44,387 nt of DNA from Phenylobacterium sp. (GTDB lineage: Bacteria > Pseudomonadota > Alphaproteobacteria > Caulobacterales > Caulobacteraceae), in the NCBI RefSeq assembly GCF_016793225.1, contig NZ_JAEUMN010000155.1, forward strand, positions 1 through 44,387. Reading direction: 5' to 3'. This document shows positions 15,234-22,934 of this stretch, one piece after another. The notes under the pieces are model-generated. The model was not told the origin of the DNA. It made no database searches and was given only the letters and a program-made list of their open reading frames with translations. The translations under genes and the position numbers were made by a program. The first letter of the stretch is position 1; each line of letters opens with the position of its first letter.

Positions 15234-16895
15234 TCAGCCGCCCCAGTAGACGTACTCGTCCTCCGCGGTCTGGGGTTCGGCCAGGGTGTGGTCGAGCATG
15301 ACGGGGGAGAGACCCAGCTGCGGCCAGAGCGGCTTGACCTGGGCGGCGTTGTGCCGGGCCAGCAGGCGCTTCAGTTCGGCCACCTTGCCCGGCATGGCCG
15401 CGGCCAGGTTGATCCGCTCGGTCGGATCGTTGGCGAGGTCGAAGAGCCAGTCCTTGTCCGGCCGGTCGGTGACCTGCAGCTTCCAGTCCCCGGCGCGGAC
15501 GACCTGGTAGTCGCCGCTGCGCCAGAAGAGGTTCTCGTGCGGCCGGCCCCGGGCCTTGCCGGTGACGTAGGGGACCAGGTCCACGCCGTCGATCACCCGG
15601 TCCCGGGGCAGCGGGACCCTGGCCGCCGCGGCGGCCGTGGCGAAGATGTCGAAGTGCGATACGGGGGCGCGATAGGCGGACCCGGCCGGGATCGCGGCCG
15701 GCCAGCGCATCAGGTAGGGCGTCCGGACGCCGCCCTCGAAGTAGGTCAGCTTCCAGCCGCGGAAGGGCCGGTTGATGTCGGGCAGCCCGACGTAGCCCGC
15801 CCCGCCGTTGTCGCTGACGAACACCACGAGCGTGTTGTCCTTCAGGCCATCCTCCTCGAGCTGCTGCAGCACCCGGCCGACCCCGCGGTCGAGGGCGCGG
15901 ATCATCGCGGCGTAGACCCGCATCCGGTGATCCTTGATGTGCGACAGGGCCGCGTAGTCGGCCTTGGTCGCCTGCAGCGGCGTGTGCGGGGCGTTGTAGG
16001 CGAGATAGGCGAAGAACGGCCGGTTGCGGTTGGCGTGGATCGCCTTCACCGCCTCGTCGGTGAGGTAGTCGGTCAGGTAGGCCTTGGGCCGGAAGCCCGG
16101 ACCGCCGTCCTTCTGGGCGTAGAACGGCATCGACTGCCAGAGGAAGCGGTCGATGGGGTCGAAGTCCTGCATGGAGTTGACGACGCGGGGGTCGTCCTTC
16201 GGCAGGTACATGGAGCCGCTGGTCAGCAGGCTCTCCTTGAAGCCGCGCCGGGTCGCGCCGAATTCGGGCGCCTCGCCCAGGTGCCACTTGCCGAAGTGCA
16301 GGGTGTGGTAGCCCGCGCGCTGCAGCAGGTCGGCGAGGGTGATCTCGGTCTGCGGCAGGCCCATCTTGGCGAACGGGATCATGTCCTTCTCCCGCTCGGG
16401 GAAGGAGACGCCGTTGTGGATGCCGTAGTTGAAGGTCCGCATGTTCCGGCCCAGCGCGGGCGGCGCGGGCGTGAACTCGAAGCCGAAGCGGGTGGGGTAG
16501 CGCCCCGTGAGGATCGCCGCGCGGGACGGCGCGCAGGTGCCGTGCCCGGCGTAGCCCTGGGCGAAGTTGACGCCTTCGCGGGCGATGGAATCGATGTTGG
16601 GCGTGGGCACGGCGCCGCCGGCCACGCCGCCGCCGTTCACGGTCAGGTCGTTGTAGCCGAGGTCGTCGGCCACGATCAGCACGATGTTGGGCGGACGACG
16701 CCCGCCGCGCGGGCGATCCGGACCCTGCTGCCAGGTGATCTCCATCGGCGGACCGACCTCGGCCGGTCCGAAGGCCTTGGGCGCGGCGGGCGCCTGCGCC
16801 CGGGCGCCTCCGGAGAGCGACGCGCCTGCGGCGGTCGCCAGGACGGCGGCGACCGCAGCCGAGGCCGCAAGACGGAACTTGATGCGCTGGATCAT
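15234..16895 (-). CDS. Type I (formylglycine) sulfatase, periplasmic
   Basis: A 553-residue arylsulfatase-like enzyme. A signal peptide runs to about residue 34 (GARA, then QAPAAP). The metal site VLIVADDLGYNDL follows, then the formylglycine motif C121-A-P-S-R with AAILTGR, GKWHLG, and VFVSDNGG. The Cys-type motif needs conversion to formylglycine by a maturase not present in this window. It would remove sulfate esters from sugars or other compounds in the periplasm. It is co-directional with GH172 and ends 157 bases upstream of it, but neither known operator lies in front of it. Link to the sugar system is therefore only positional; the 79-base gap before the start shows nothing distinctive. 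Confidence 0.9.
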   Translation of the reverse strand: MIQRIKFRLAASAAVAAVLATAAGASLSGGARAQAPAAPKAFGPAEVGPPMEITWQQGPDRPRGGRRPPNIVLIVADDLGYNDLTVNGGGVAGGAVPTPNIDSIAREGVNFAQGYAGHGTCAPSRAAILTGRYPTRFGFEFTPAPPALGRNMRTFNYGIHNGVSFPEREKDMIPFAKMGLPQTEITLADLLQRAGYHTLHFGKWHLGEAPEFGATRRGFKESLLTSGSMYLPKDDPRVVNSMQDFDPIDRFLWQSMPFYAQKDGGPGFRPKAYLTDYLTDEAVKAIHANRNRPFFAYLAYNAPHTPLQATKADYAALSHIKDHRMRVYAAMIRALDRGVGRVLQQLEEDGLKDNTLVVFVSDNGGAGYVGLPDINRPFRGWKLTYFEGGVRTPYLMRWPAAIPAGSAYRAPVSHFDIFATAAAAARVPLPRDRVIDGVDLVPYVTGKARGRPHENLFWRSGDYQVVRAGDWKLQVTDRPDKDWLFDLANDPTERINLAAAMPGKVAELKRLLARHNAAQVKPLWPQLGLSPVMLDHTLAEPQTAEDEYVYWGG

Positions 16896-16974
16896 CTTCG
16901 AGCCTCCCCGTGTGGGCCGGACGGGCCTCCCGTCGCCGCGCGCTGCGGACCCGCGCCCGCGCCGCGCCGTCGCC

Positions 16975-17412
16975 TCAGGGGGCTTCGGCGACGACCTCGT
17001 CGCGGACGTGCGGCCGCGTGCGGATGTTCAGCTGGCCGGCCAGCCCGGCGTGCCGATGGTGGGAGATGGCCTGCATCCCGGGGCACCGCATCATCTCGCT
17101 CATCGCGGCGAGGGACGGGTATTCCGCCAGCGCGATCATGTCCCAGAGCTCGCCCACCTCGCCCAGCAGGATGCCCGTCACGGCGCCCGAGTAGATCGAA
17201 CGGCCGCCGTACGAGGCCAGCAGCTTGCGGACCTCCACCGTGTAGCGCGCGTACGCCTCGGCGCCCGTGATGTGGGCGTCCGACCCGTCGGCGTACTCCG
17301 CGAAGGGCTTGAACTTCAGCAGGTTGACCATGACGAAGCGGCCGTCTTCCGGCCCGCTGAAGAAGGCCTTGGCCTGCTCGCCACCCGGCTGCACCGCATT
17401 GGTAACCAGCAT
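16975..17412 (-). CDS. DUF1330 domain protein
   Basis: A 145-residue soluble protein of the dimeric alpha/beta-barrel DUF1330 family, with the typical VMVNLLKFKP strand near residue 28 and an EYPS strand later. The family has no agreed function. ATG 17412 has GAGGTG upstream and is preferred over an in-frame start further 5'. It precedes the sulfatase on the same strand with a 79-base gap and could be co-transcribed. The 229 bases before it are shared with the divergent zinc operon. Confidence 0.75.
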   Translation of the reverse strand: MLVTNAVQPGGEQAKAFFSGPEDGRFVMVNLLKFKPFAEYADGSDAHITGAEAYARYTVEVRKLLASYGGRSIYSGAVTGILLGEVGELWDMIALAEYPSLAAMSEMMRCPGMQAISHHRHAGLAGQLNIRTRPHVRDEVVAEAP

Positions 17413-17609
17413 CGCGACACCTCGTTGGACGCAGCGGCGTCCGAAATCGGAACTCTGATTCACATTGGTAGATCGGAATCCGTGTTCGCATCAACCTCGG
17501 TGTTGGCGGCGCGCGCCATCGGGCGGCATCGGCGGCCCTCGGCGGTCGCAGCGGCCCCGGCGACCCCGTCTTCCAGCGGAGCATTGCGCGGCCGAACCTC
17601 TTGATGGTA

Positions 17610-17624
17610 CGTTATATCATATCA
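17610..17624. promoter_or_regulatory. Zur-like box 1
   Basis: CGTTATATCATATCA matches TGTTAT-N3-ATAACA at 10 of 12 arm positions. It lies 17 bases before the first gene of the operon and overlaps a plausible -10 element, GTTATATC, so Zur binding would block transcription while zinc is sufficient. Confidence 0.65.
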
Positions 17625-17641
17625 TCTTGAGGAGTTGCGGC

Positions 17642-17962
17642 ATGCGGCTGACGATCGGGATCCTGGGCGCGGCGCTGCTGGTCGCGGGGCCGGCCAGCGC
17701 CTGCGACGAGCACGGGGGCGGCTTCTTCGGCCGATACAGCGGCTACGAGGGCGGCGACTACGGAGAGATCCTCGCGATGCGCGCGCGCGCCGAGGCCGAG
17801 CGTGAGCAGGCGATGGAGACCGCGCGGCGCAGCTTCCTCGCGCGTTTCGACATCGAGGCCGAAGCCCCTTCGTCCCTGTCGGCGGCCGCCGCCGACAAGG
17901 CTGAGCTGAAGCGGATTTCCAATGTTGATCCAAGCGCGCCGGCTGACGCACAGGATCGCTGA
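17642..17962 (+). CDS. Small secreted protein of the zinc-regulated ABC operon
   Basis: A 106-residue protein with a clear signal peptide ending at ASA before C21. The mature part begins CDEHGGGFFG, a possible metal-binding start, then a Gly/Tyr stretch and a charged helical segment rich in Glu and Arg. C21 follows a lipobox-like GPASA, so it could be a lipoprotein, though the fit is imperfect. GAGGAG precedes ATG 17642. Its end overlaps the ABC ATPase gene by 41 bases. In Pseudomonas aeruginosa the comparable Zur-controlled operon (PA4063-PA4066) starts with a small secreted His-rich protein, and this may be its counterpart. I recognise no named family. Confidence 0.65.
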   Translation: MRLTIGILGAALLVAGPASACDEHGGGFFGRYSGYEGGDYGEILAMRARAEAEREQAMETARRSFLARFDIEAEAPSSLSAAAADKAELKRISNVDPSAPADAQDR

Positions 17963-18572
17963 GCGGACGATCCTCGACCTGCCGGGTTTCGAGATGCCGC
18001 GGGGCGAGCACACCGTCCTGCTGGGTCCGTCCGGATGCGGGAAGACGACGCTCATCAACATCCTCACGGGTCTGGTGACGCCCACCTCGGGGGAGGTGTT
18101 CATCGATGGCCGCCCCATGACGGGAGCCAGGCCCGCCGCGCGCGATGCGTTGCGGCGCGAGTGCATCGGCCTGGTGTTCCAGACCCTCCGGCTCGTCTCC
18201 GCCCTCACGGTCCGGCAGAACCTGTCGCTCGCGCAGCATCTGGCCGGAGGGCGCAGCGACGAGGCCGAGATCGACCGCCTCATCGCCCAGGTCGGCCTGT
18301 CCCATCGGGCTCATGCGCGCCCCCGCGAACTCAGCCAGGGCGAGAGCCAGCGGGCGGCGATCGCGCGCGCCCTGTGCGCCCGCCCGGCGCTGCTCGTGGC
18401 CGACGAGCCGACATCGGCGCTCGATGACGCCAATGCGGGCGCCATGATCGACCTTCTGCTGGCGAGCGCCGAGTCCGGGGGCTCGACGCTCCTGATCGCG
18501 ACACATGACCGGCGTATCCGGGAACGCTTTGCCCGGACCGTCGAACTCGAGCCCGTGGCGCTGGCGGCGTGA
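17922..18572 (+). CDS. ABC transporter ATPase, LolD/MacB type, zinc-regulated
   Basis: A 216-residue ABC ATPase with Walker A GPSGCGKTT (about residue 34), Q-loop VFQTLRL, signature LSQGESQR, Walker B LLVADEPTSALDD and the ATHD switch His. It resembles LolD/FtsE-type ATPases that drive mechanotransmission permeases rather than solute channels. It starts inside the end of the preceding gene, and its stop overlaps the permease GTG (GTGA). The Zur box, the DUF3299 partner and the operon order match the zinc-responsive PA4064-type system known from Pseudomonas (from memory). Confidence 0.85.
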   Translation: MLIQARRLTHRIAERTILDLPGFEMPRGEHTVLLGPSGCGKTTLINILTGLVTPTSGEVFIDGRPMTGARPAARDALRRECIGLVFQTLRLVSALTVRQNLSLAQHLAGGRSDEAEIDRLIAQVGLSHRAHARPRELSQGESQRAAIARALCARPALLVADEPTSALDDANAGAMIDLLLASAESGGSTLLIATHDRRIRERFARTVELEPVALAA

Positions 18573-19846
18573 CGCTCTCGGGACTGACGCTCGCCTACCT
18601 GCGCGACCGGGCGCTCAACACGGCGCTGAACGTGCTGATCCTGACGCTGGCGGCGGCGACGCTGACGATCCTGGTGCTGTTCTCGGCCCAGCTCGGGGAG
18701 CGCTTCGACAGGGACGCCCGAGGGGTGGATCTGGTGGTCGGAGCCAAGGGCTCGCCGCTGCAGCTGATCCTCTCCAGCGTCTACCACGCCGACGTCCCGA
18801 CCGGGAACATCCCGCTCTCCACGCTCGAGGCGCTGCGCAGCGACCCCACGGTGGCGAAGGCGATCCCGGTCGCCCTCGGCGACAACTTCCGCGGCTTCCG
18901 GATCGTCGGGACCGAGGCGGCCTATGTGGAGCACTACGGCGGCCGCCTCGCGCAGGGCCGGCTGTGGGCGGGCGAAGGCGAGACCGTCCTCGGCGCCGAG
19001 GTGGCGCGGCGCACGGGCGCCGCGCTGGGCCAGAAGTTCCTGGGCTCCCACGGCCTCGGCGACGGCGGCGGCGGCGAGCACGACGCCCATCCGTTCCGGG
19101 TCGTCGGCGTGCTGCGGCCGACGGGCACGGTCCTGGATCGCCTGATCCTCACGTCGGTCGAGAGCGTGTGGGACGTCCACGGCATCGACCACGACGGCCA
19201 CGAAGGGCGCGGCGACGGGGCGCATGCGGACGCCGATCATGACCACGACGTGCACGACCATGCGCCGGCGAACGCGAGCCGGCAGGTCCAGGAGCTGCGC
19301 CCCGAGGTCACCGCGATCCTGGTCAGCTACCGATCGGCCCTGGCCGCCGTCCGGCTGCCCGCCTTCGTGAACCGTCAGACCGGCCTGCAGGCGGCCGTCC
19401 CCGCGGTGGAGACGGCGCGCCTGCTGTCGCTCGTGGGCGTCGGCCTCGACGCCGTCCGCGCCTTCGCGCTCCTCCTGCTCCTGACGGGAGGGCTTTCGAT
19501 CTTCGTGGCGCTCTACACCGCGCTTCGCCAGCGCGAGGCCGACATGGCGATGCTGCGGGTCATGGGCGCCAAGCCCGCCGGCATCTTCGGCCAGGTTCTG
19601 TCCGAAGGCCTGCTGCTCGCCGCTGCGGGCTCGATCCTGGGACTCGCCCTGGGCCACGGGGTCGTGGCTGTGGCCGCCGCGAGCTTCGAGCGCCTGGGCG
19701 AGATCGGACTCACCGCATGGCGCTTCGAACCGGCCGAGGCGCTGATCGTCGCGGCGGCCCTGACGGCCGGCGCCGCCGCCGCCCTGATCCCGGCCCTGCG
19801 GGTGTTCCGGGTCGACATCGCCCGAACCCTGTCGCAAGCCGCTTGA
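18569..19846 (+). CDS. FtsX-like ABC permease with His/Asp-rich periplasmic loop
   Basis: A 425-residue MacB/LolC-type permease. One N-terminal membrane helix (about 20-42), a large periplasmic domain, and three C-terminal helices around 300-410 form the FtsX domain. The periplasmic domain holds a striking His/Asp segment at about residues 207-231 (IDHDGHEG, then HADADHDHDVHDHAP) and a shorter GGGGEHDAH, both likely zinc ligands. The GTG start overlaps the ATPase stop. Mechanotransmission permeases do not usually move ions through the membrane, so it may sense zinc or release zinc-binding or lipid-linked partners in the periplasm. Function in zinc supply is inferred from regulation and the histidines. 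Confidence 0.85.
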   Translation: MTLSGLTLAYLRDRALNTALNVLILTLAAATLTILVLFSAQLGERFDRDARGVDLVVGAKGSPLQLILSSVYHADVPTGNIPLSTLEALRSDPTVAKAIPVALGDNFRGFRIVGTEAAYVEHYGGRLAQGRLWAGEGETVLGAEVARRTGAALGQKFLGSHGLGDGGGGEHDAHPFRVVGVLRPTGTVLDRLILTSVESVWDVHGIDHDGHEGRGDGAHADADHDHDVHDHAPANASRQVQELRPEVTAILVSYRSALAAVRLPAFVNRQTGLQAAVPAVETARLLSLVGVGLDAVRAFALLLLLTGGLSIFVALYTALRQREADMAMLRVMGAKPAGIFGQVLSEGLLLAAAGSILGLALGHGVVAVAAASFERLGEIGLTAWRFEPAEALIVAAALTAGAAAALIPALRVFRVDIARTLSQAA

Positions 19847-19857
19847 GGACCGTCGTC

Positions 19858-20355
19858 GTGATCGACCGCCGAACTCTTGGCCTCTCTGCCCTCGCCTTCG
19901 TGGCCAGCCCCGCCGCGGCCGCCCTCCAGCCGCAGCCGCGGCCTGCAGCGCCGAGCGAGGCGGTCTGGAAGCCGGCCGACACGCCGCCCGGCGGCGTCGC
20001 CTGGTCGTTGCTCGAATCGACCCGGGAGATCACCCGCACCGACGCCAAGGGCTACATCCGCTCCAAGCCCATCTTCCCGCCCGGGGTGAAGGCCCTCGAC
20101 GGCAAGGTGGTGAAGGTGGCCGGCTACATGATGCCGCTGCAGAACGGGGCGCTGCAGAAGCACTTCGTGCTGCTGGCCTACCCGCCGGACTGCCCCTTCC
20201 ATCTCAACCCGAACCCGATGCAGTTCATCGAGGTGAAGTCGCCCGCGGGGCTGGGCTTCGACTACCGCGTGAAGGTGATCAGCGGCACGCTGAGGCTCGG
20301 CGGCCACGACGAGGGCGGGATCTTCTACCGCATTTGGGACGCTCGCCCGGCGTAG
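19858..20355 (+). CDS. DUF3299 periplasmic protein
   Basis: A 165-residue protein with a signal peptide (IDRRTLGLSALAFVAS, then AAA) and a DUF3299 domain: a KVVKVAGYMMPL strand, a PPDCPFH segment with Cys and His, and a final strand rich in Gly. The DUF3299 family often accompanies this LolD/FtsX-type pair in zinc-responsive operons. GTG 19858 follows GAGGA and lies 11 bases beyond the permease stop. It probably works in the periplasm with the His-rich permease. No enzymatic motif is evident. Confidence 0.8.
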   Translation: MIDRRTLGLSALAFVASPAAAALQPQPRPAAPSEAVWKPADTPPGGVAWSLLESTREITRTDAKGYIRSKPIFPPGVKALDGKVVKVAGYMMPLQNGALQKHFVLLAYPPDCPFHLNPNPMQFIEVKSPAGLGFDYRVKVISGTLRLGGHDEGGIFYRIWDARPA

Positions 20356-20494
20356 GTCCCGCCAGACGTCCCGCCGCGGGCGACGACCGCCCGCCCCAGG
20401 TCGCGCAGCCGTCGCGGACATGACGCCACGCCGCGTCCGGCGCGTCTTGTCCGGCGCCGCCGGTTTCCCGTTGCACCGGCGCTCAGATATGCAA

Positions 20495-20509
20495 TGTTAT
20501 AACATAACA
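20495..20509. promoter_or_regulatory. Zur-like box 2
   Basis: TGTTAT-AAC-ATAACA is a perfect match to the 6-N3-6 palindrome. An overlapping ATGTTATAACAT is also a perfect 12-base palindrome. It lies 19 bases before the small Cys-rich gene and overlaps a -10-like GTTATAAC. It is the strongest of the three boxes. Upstream, 20356-20494 holds only GC-rich sequence with a GTCCGGCGC direct repeat at 20435 and 20449. Confidence 0.8.
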
Positions 20510-20528
20510 GTCTTGGAGGGGGCGAACG

Positions 20529-20684
20529 TTGCGGTCGCCGGACAGCCTGCTCAATCGCCTCGACCCGGAGTCGCTGCAGCGGATCATGCTCGCCCTGCAC
20601 CGCGATTGCGACTGCTGCGAGCCCGACCCGGGCGCGCCCTTGCCACGCTTTCAATGCGATCCGGCCGAGGAGGATTCCCCATGA
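20529..20684 (+). CDS. 51-residue Cys-rich peptide, first gene of a Zur-controlled operon
   Basis: A short frame starts at TTG 20529, six bases after a strong GGAGGGGG, and ends in a stop that overlaps the MerC-domain gene (ATGA). The 51 residues form a helical N-terminus (SLLNRLDPESLQRIMLALH) followed by a CDCC cluster (Cys27, 29, 30) and a further Cys43, with His24 nearby. Such a Cys/His set could bind zinc. Location directly under the best Zur box, the ribosome site and the coupled stop/start make it likely to be translated. I recognise no family. A leader with regulatory rather than protein function is possible. Confidence 0.6.
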   Translation: MRSPDSLLNRLDPESLQRIMLALHRDCDCCEPDPGAPLPRFQCDPAEEDSP

Positions 20685-21109
20685 GTCCCGCCGGTCACCT
20701 GCTGGACGGATCGGCCATCGGCCTGTCGGGCCTGTGCCTGGCCCATTGCCTGCTGCTGCCGCTGGCCGCCGCCCTCTTGCCGGCGCTGGGCGCGTGGGCC
20801 GACATCGAATGGGTGCACGCGCTGTTCGTGCTGATCGCCGCCCCATTGTCCGGCCTCGCGCTGCTGGCCGGGCCGAAGAGCGGCGCGCGCCGCGCACCGG
20901 TGCTCGGCCTGGCGGCCGGCGGCCTCGTCCTGCTCGGGCTGGGCGCCTTCCTGGCCGACGGCGAGGCGACCGAGACCGGGCTCACGGTCGCCGGCAGCCT
21001 CGGCCTGGCTGCGGCGCACATCTGGAACTGGCGGCGCCGGAGCCTTCACTTCGGTGAAGGACCGGCCGTCGGCGAGAGCGGGCGCCTGTGCCCCGCGGGA
21101 GACCACTGA
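20681..21109 (+). CDS. MerC-domain membrane protein
   Basis: A 142-residue inner-membrane protein with four predicted helices. The first carries CLAHCLLLPLAAAL, the paired-Cys signature of MerC proteins (about residues 19-23). MerC transports mercuric ion in mer operons, but stand-alone MerC-domain proteins are also found beside Zur-type genes and may move zinc. GAGGAGG precedes ATG 20681, which overlaps the stop of the Cys-rich peptide. It is followed after one base by the COG0523 gene, so the set is one operon. No merA, merT or merR lies nearby, so mercury resistance is unlikely. Confidence 0.82.
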   Translation: MSPAGHLLDGSAIGLSGLCLAHCLLLPLAAALLPALGAWADIEWVHALFVLIAAPLSGLALLAGPKSGARRAPVLGLAAGGLVLLGLGAFLADGEATETGLTVAGSLGLAAAHIWNWRRRSLHFGEGPAVGESGRLCPAGDH

Positions 21110-21110
21110 G

Positions 21111-22079
21111 ATGACGCCGCGCATGCCGATACCCGTGACGGTGCTGACAGGCTACCTCGGCGCCGGGAAGACCACCCTCCTGAACCGCATCCTCTCGGAA
21201 GACCACGGCAGGACCTACGCCGTGATCGTCAACGAGTTCGGCGAGCTCGGGATCGACAACGACCTCGTCGTCGGCGCCGACGAAGAGGTGTTCGAGATGA
21301 ACAACGGCTGCATCTGCTGCACGGTGCGCGGCGATCTGATCCGCATCCTGAACGGACTGATGAAGCGCAAGGGCGGCTTCGACGGCATCCTGATCGAGAC
21401 GACGGGACTGGCCGATCCGGCGCCGGTGGCGCAGACGTTCTTCGTCGACGACGACGTCCGCCAGCGCACCCGCCTCGATGCGATCGTCACCGTCGTCGAC
21501 GCCAAGCACCTCGAGGCGCGGCTGGACGACAGTCACGAGGCTGCCGAGCAGGTCGCCTTTGCCGACGTCATCCTGCTGAACAAGGTCGACCTCGTGTCCG
21601 CCGAGGAGGTCGCGCGCCTTCAGGCCCTCATCGGGCGCATCAACCCGACGGCGCGGATTGTCCCGACCACCAACTGCGCCGTCGACATCGCGGACGTGCT
21701 GGATCAGGGCGCCTTCGACCTGAACCGCATCCTGGAGATCGAGCCGGGCTTCCTGGGCGAAGACGATCACGAGCACGACGCGGCGGTGGCGTCGGTGTCC
21801 ATGAGCCTCGACCGGCCGCTGGATTCCAACCGCGCCCGGGCCTGGGTCTCGTCGATCGCGGCCGAGCAGGGACAGGACATCCTGCGCTGGAAAGGCATCC
21901 TCCACATCGCGGGCCAGGATCGCCGGCTCGTCTTCCAGGGGGTGCACATGCTGCTGGACGTGGACCTGCAACGCCCGTGGCGGGACGACGAGGCGCGCGT
22001 GTCGCGCGCGGTGTTCATCGGCCGGGATCTGCCCGCGGCGCAGCTGAAGGCGGGCTTCGAAGCCTGCGCGGTGCGTTGA
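21111..22079 (+). CDS. COG0523 GTPase, zinc metallochaperone (ZigA/ZagA type)
   Basis: A 322-residue G3E-family GTPase. Walker A GYLGAGKTT lies near residues 13-21, the metal-binding C67-I-C-C motif in NNGCICCTVRGDL, the guanine motif NKVD around 160, and a CobW C-terminal domain with GRDLPA. A DDHEHD cluster near residue 225 adds a possible zinc site. Zur-controlled COG0523 members deliver zinc to key enzymes during starvation; cobalt (CobW) and nitrile hydratase activators are the alternatives. The Zur box 0.6 kb upstream and coupling to the MerC-domain gene favour zinc. The following NiCoT gene starts in its stop codon (TTGA). Confidence 0.9.
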   Translation: MTPRMPIPVTVLTGYLGAGKTTLLNRILSEDHGRTYAVIVNEFGELGIDNDLVVGADEEVFEMNNGCICCTVRGDLIRILNGLMKRKGGFDGILIETTGLADPAPVAQTFFVDDDVRQRTRLDAIVTVVDAKHLEARLDDSHEAAEQVAFADVILLNKVDLVSAEEVARLQALIGRINPTARIVPTTNCAVDIADVLDQGAFDLNRILEIEPGFLGEDDHEHDAAVASVSMSLDRPLDSNRARAWVSSIAAEQGQDILRWKGILHIAGQDRRLVFQGVHMLLDVDLQRPWRDDEARVSRAVFIGRDLPAAQLKAGFEACAVR

Positions 22080-22912
22080 GCGAGCCCGCCCTGCTCACCG
22101 GACCGGCGCTGGGGCTGATCCTCCTCCTCGGCCTGCGGCACGGCCTGGACCCGGACCACATCGCGGTGATCGACAACCTGACCCTCCGCGCCACCGAGGA
22201 GCGGCCCCGCTGGGCGCCGTGGACCGGGACGCTGTTCGCGGTCGGCCATAGCCTGGCCGTGGCCGTGGTGGCCGTGGGCTTCGCCATCGTCGCGCCCCGG
22301 TTCGTCTGGCCGGCGTGGGCGACAGAGGCCGCCGACTGGGCGGTCATCGGACTGCTGGTCCTGGTGGGCGCCCTCAACCTGCGGGCCCTCCAGCGGGCCG
22401 GGGCCTATACGCCGGTCGGGTGGCGTCAGGGCCTGGTCCCCCGCGCCTTGCGGACCAGTTCTCATCCGCTGGCGGTGGTGACGGTCGGGATCGTGTTCGG
22501 CCTGGTCTTCGACACCGCCACCCAGGCCGCGGCCTGGGGTCTCGCCGCCGCCTCGACGGCGGGCCTCGGCGGCGCCGTGGCCGTGGCCGCCGTCTTCGCG
22601 GCCGGCATGATCCTCACCGACACCGCCGACAGCCACATCGTGGCGAGGCTGCTCCGCGATCGCGGCGACGCCGAGCGGGTGCGGCGCTATCGCCACGGCG
22701 TCGGCTGGCTGATCGTCGCCCTGTCGTTCGGAATGGCGGCCTACGCCCTGGCCGGCCGCCTGGTCGCGGGTTCGGCCGAGCTTTCCGAGGGTCTGTTCAC
22801 CGGCCTGGGCGTGGCGATGGCCCTGACCGTGGTCGGCGCCCTGGCGTGGGAGCGGCTGCGGACGCGACACGGCGCGAAGGCGTCGTTCCGGGCTCCGGGC
22901 CCGGGGATCTGA
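22076..22912 (+). CDS. NiCoT-family nickel/cobalt (or zinc) transporter
   Basis: A 278-residue membrane protein with about eight helices. The family signature RHGLDPDHIAVIDN near residues 20-33 replaces the usual RHAxDADHI, and VGHSLAVAVV and FDTATQ follow. Classical members import Ni2+ or Co2+ with high affinity. The altered first signature, and co-transcription with a Zur-controlled COG0523 gene, raise the possibility that it moves zinc. TTG 22076 overlaps the previous stop and starts immediately before the first helix; no better start exists. It is convergent with the PhoD gene, with 22 bases between stops. Confidence 0.85.
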   Translation: MSEPALLTGPALGLILLLGLRHGLDPDHIAVIDNLTLRATEERPRWAPWTGTLFAVGHSLAVAVVAVGFAIVAPRFVWPAWATEAADWAVIGLLVLVGALNLRALQRAGAYTPVGWRQGLVPRALRTSSHPLAVVTVGIVFGLVFDTATQAAAWGLAAASTAGLGGAVAVAAVFAAGMILTDTADSHIVARLLRDRGDAERVRRYRHGVGWLIVALSFGMAAYALAGRLVAGSAELSEGLFTGLGVAMALTVVGALAWERLRTRHGAKASFRAPGPGI

Positions 22913-22934
22913 GGGTGTCGCTGGCGGGCGAGGT

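Noticed and set aside
20495-20509. Fur (iron) box
   Set aside because: The 6-N3-6 TGTTAT/ATAACA spacing and zinc-type genes fit Zur; the GATAATGAT Fur pattern is absent.
20681-22079. Mercury-resistance operon because of the MerC domain
   Set aside because: No merR, merT, merP or merA; the operon follows a Zur-like box and includes a zinc chaperone.
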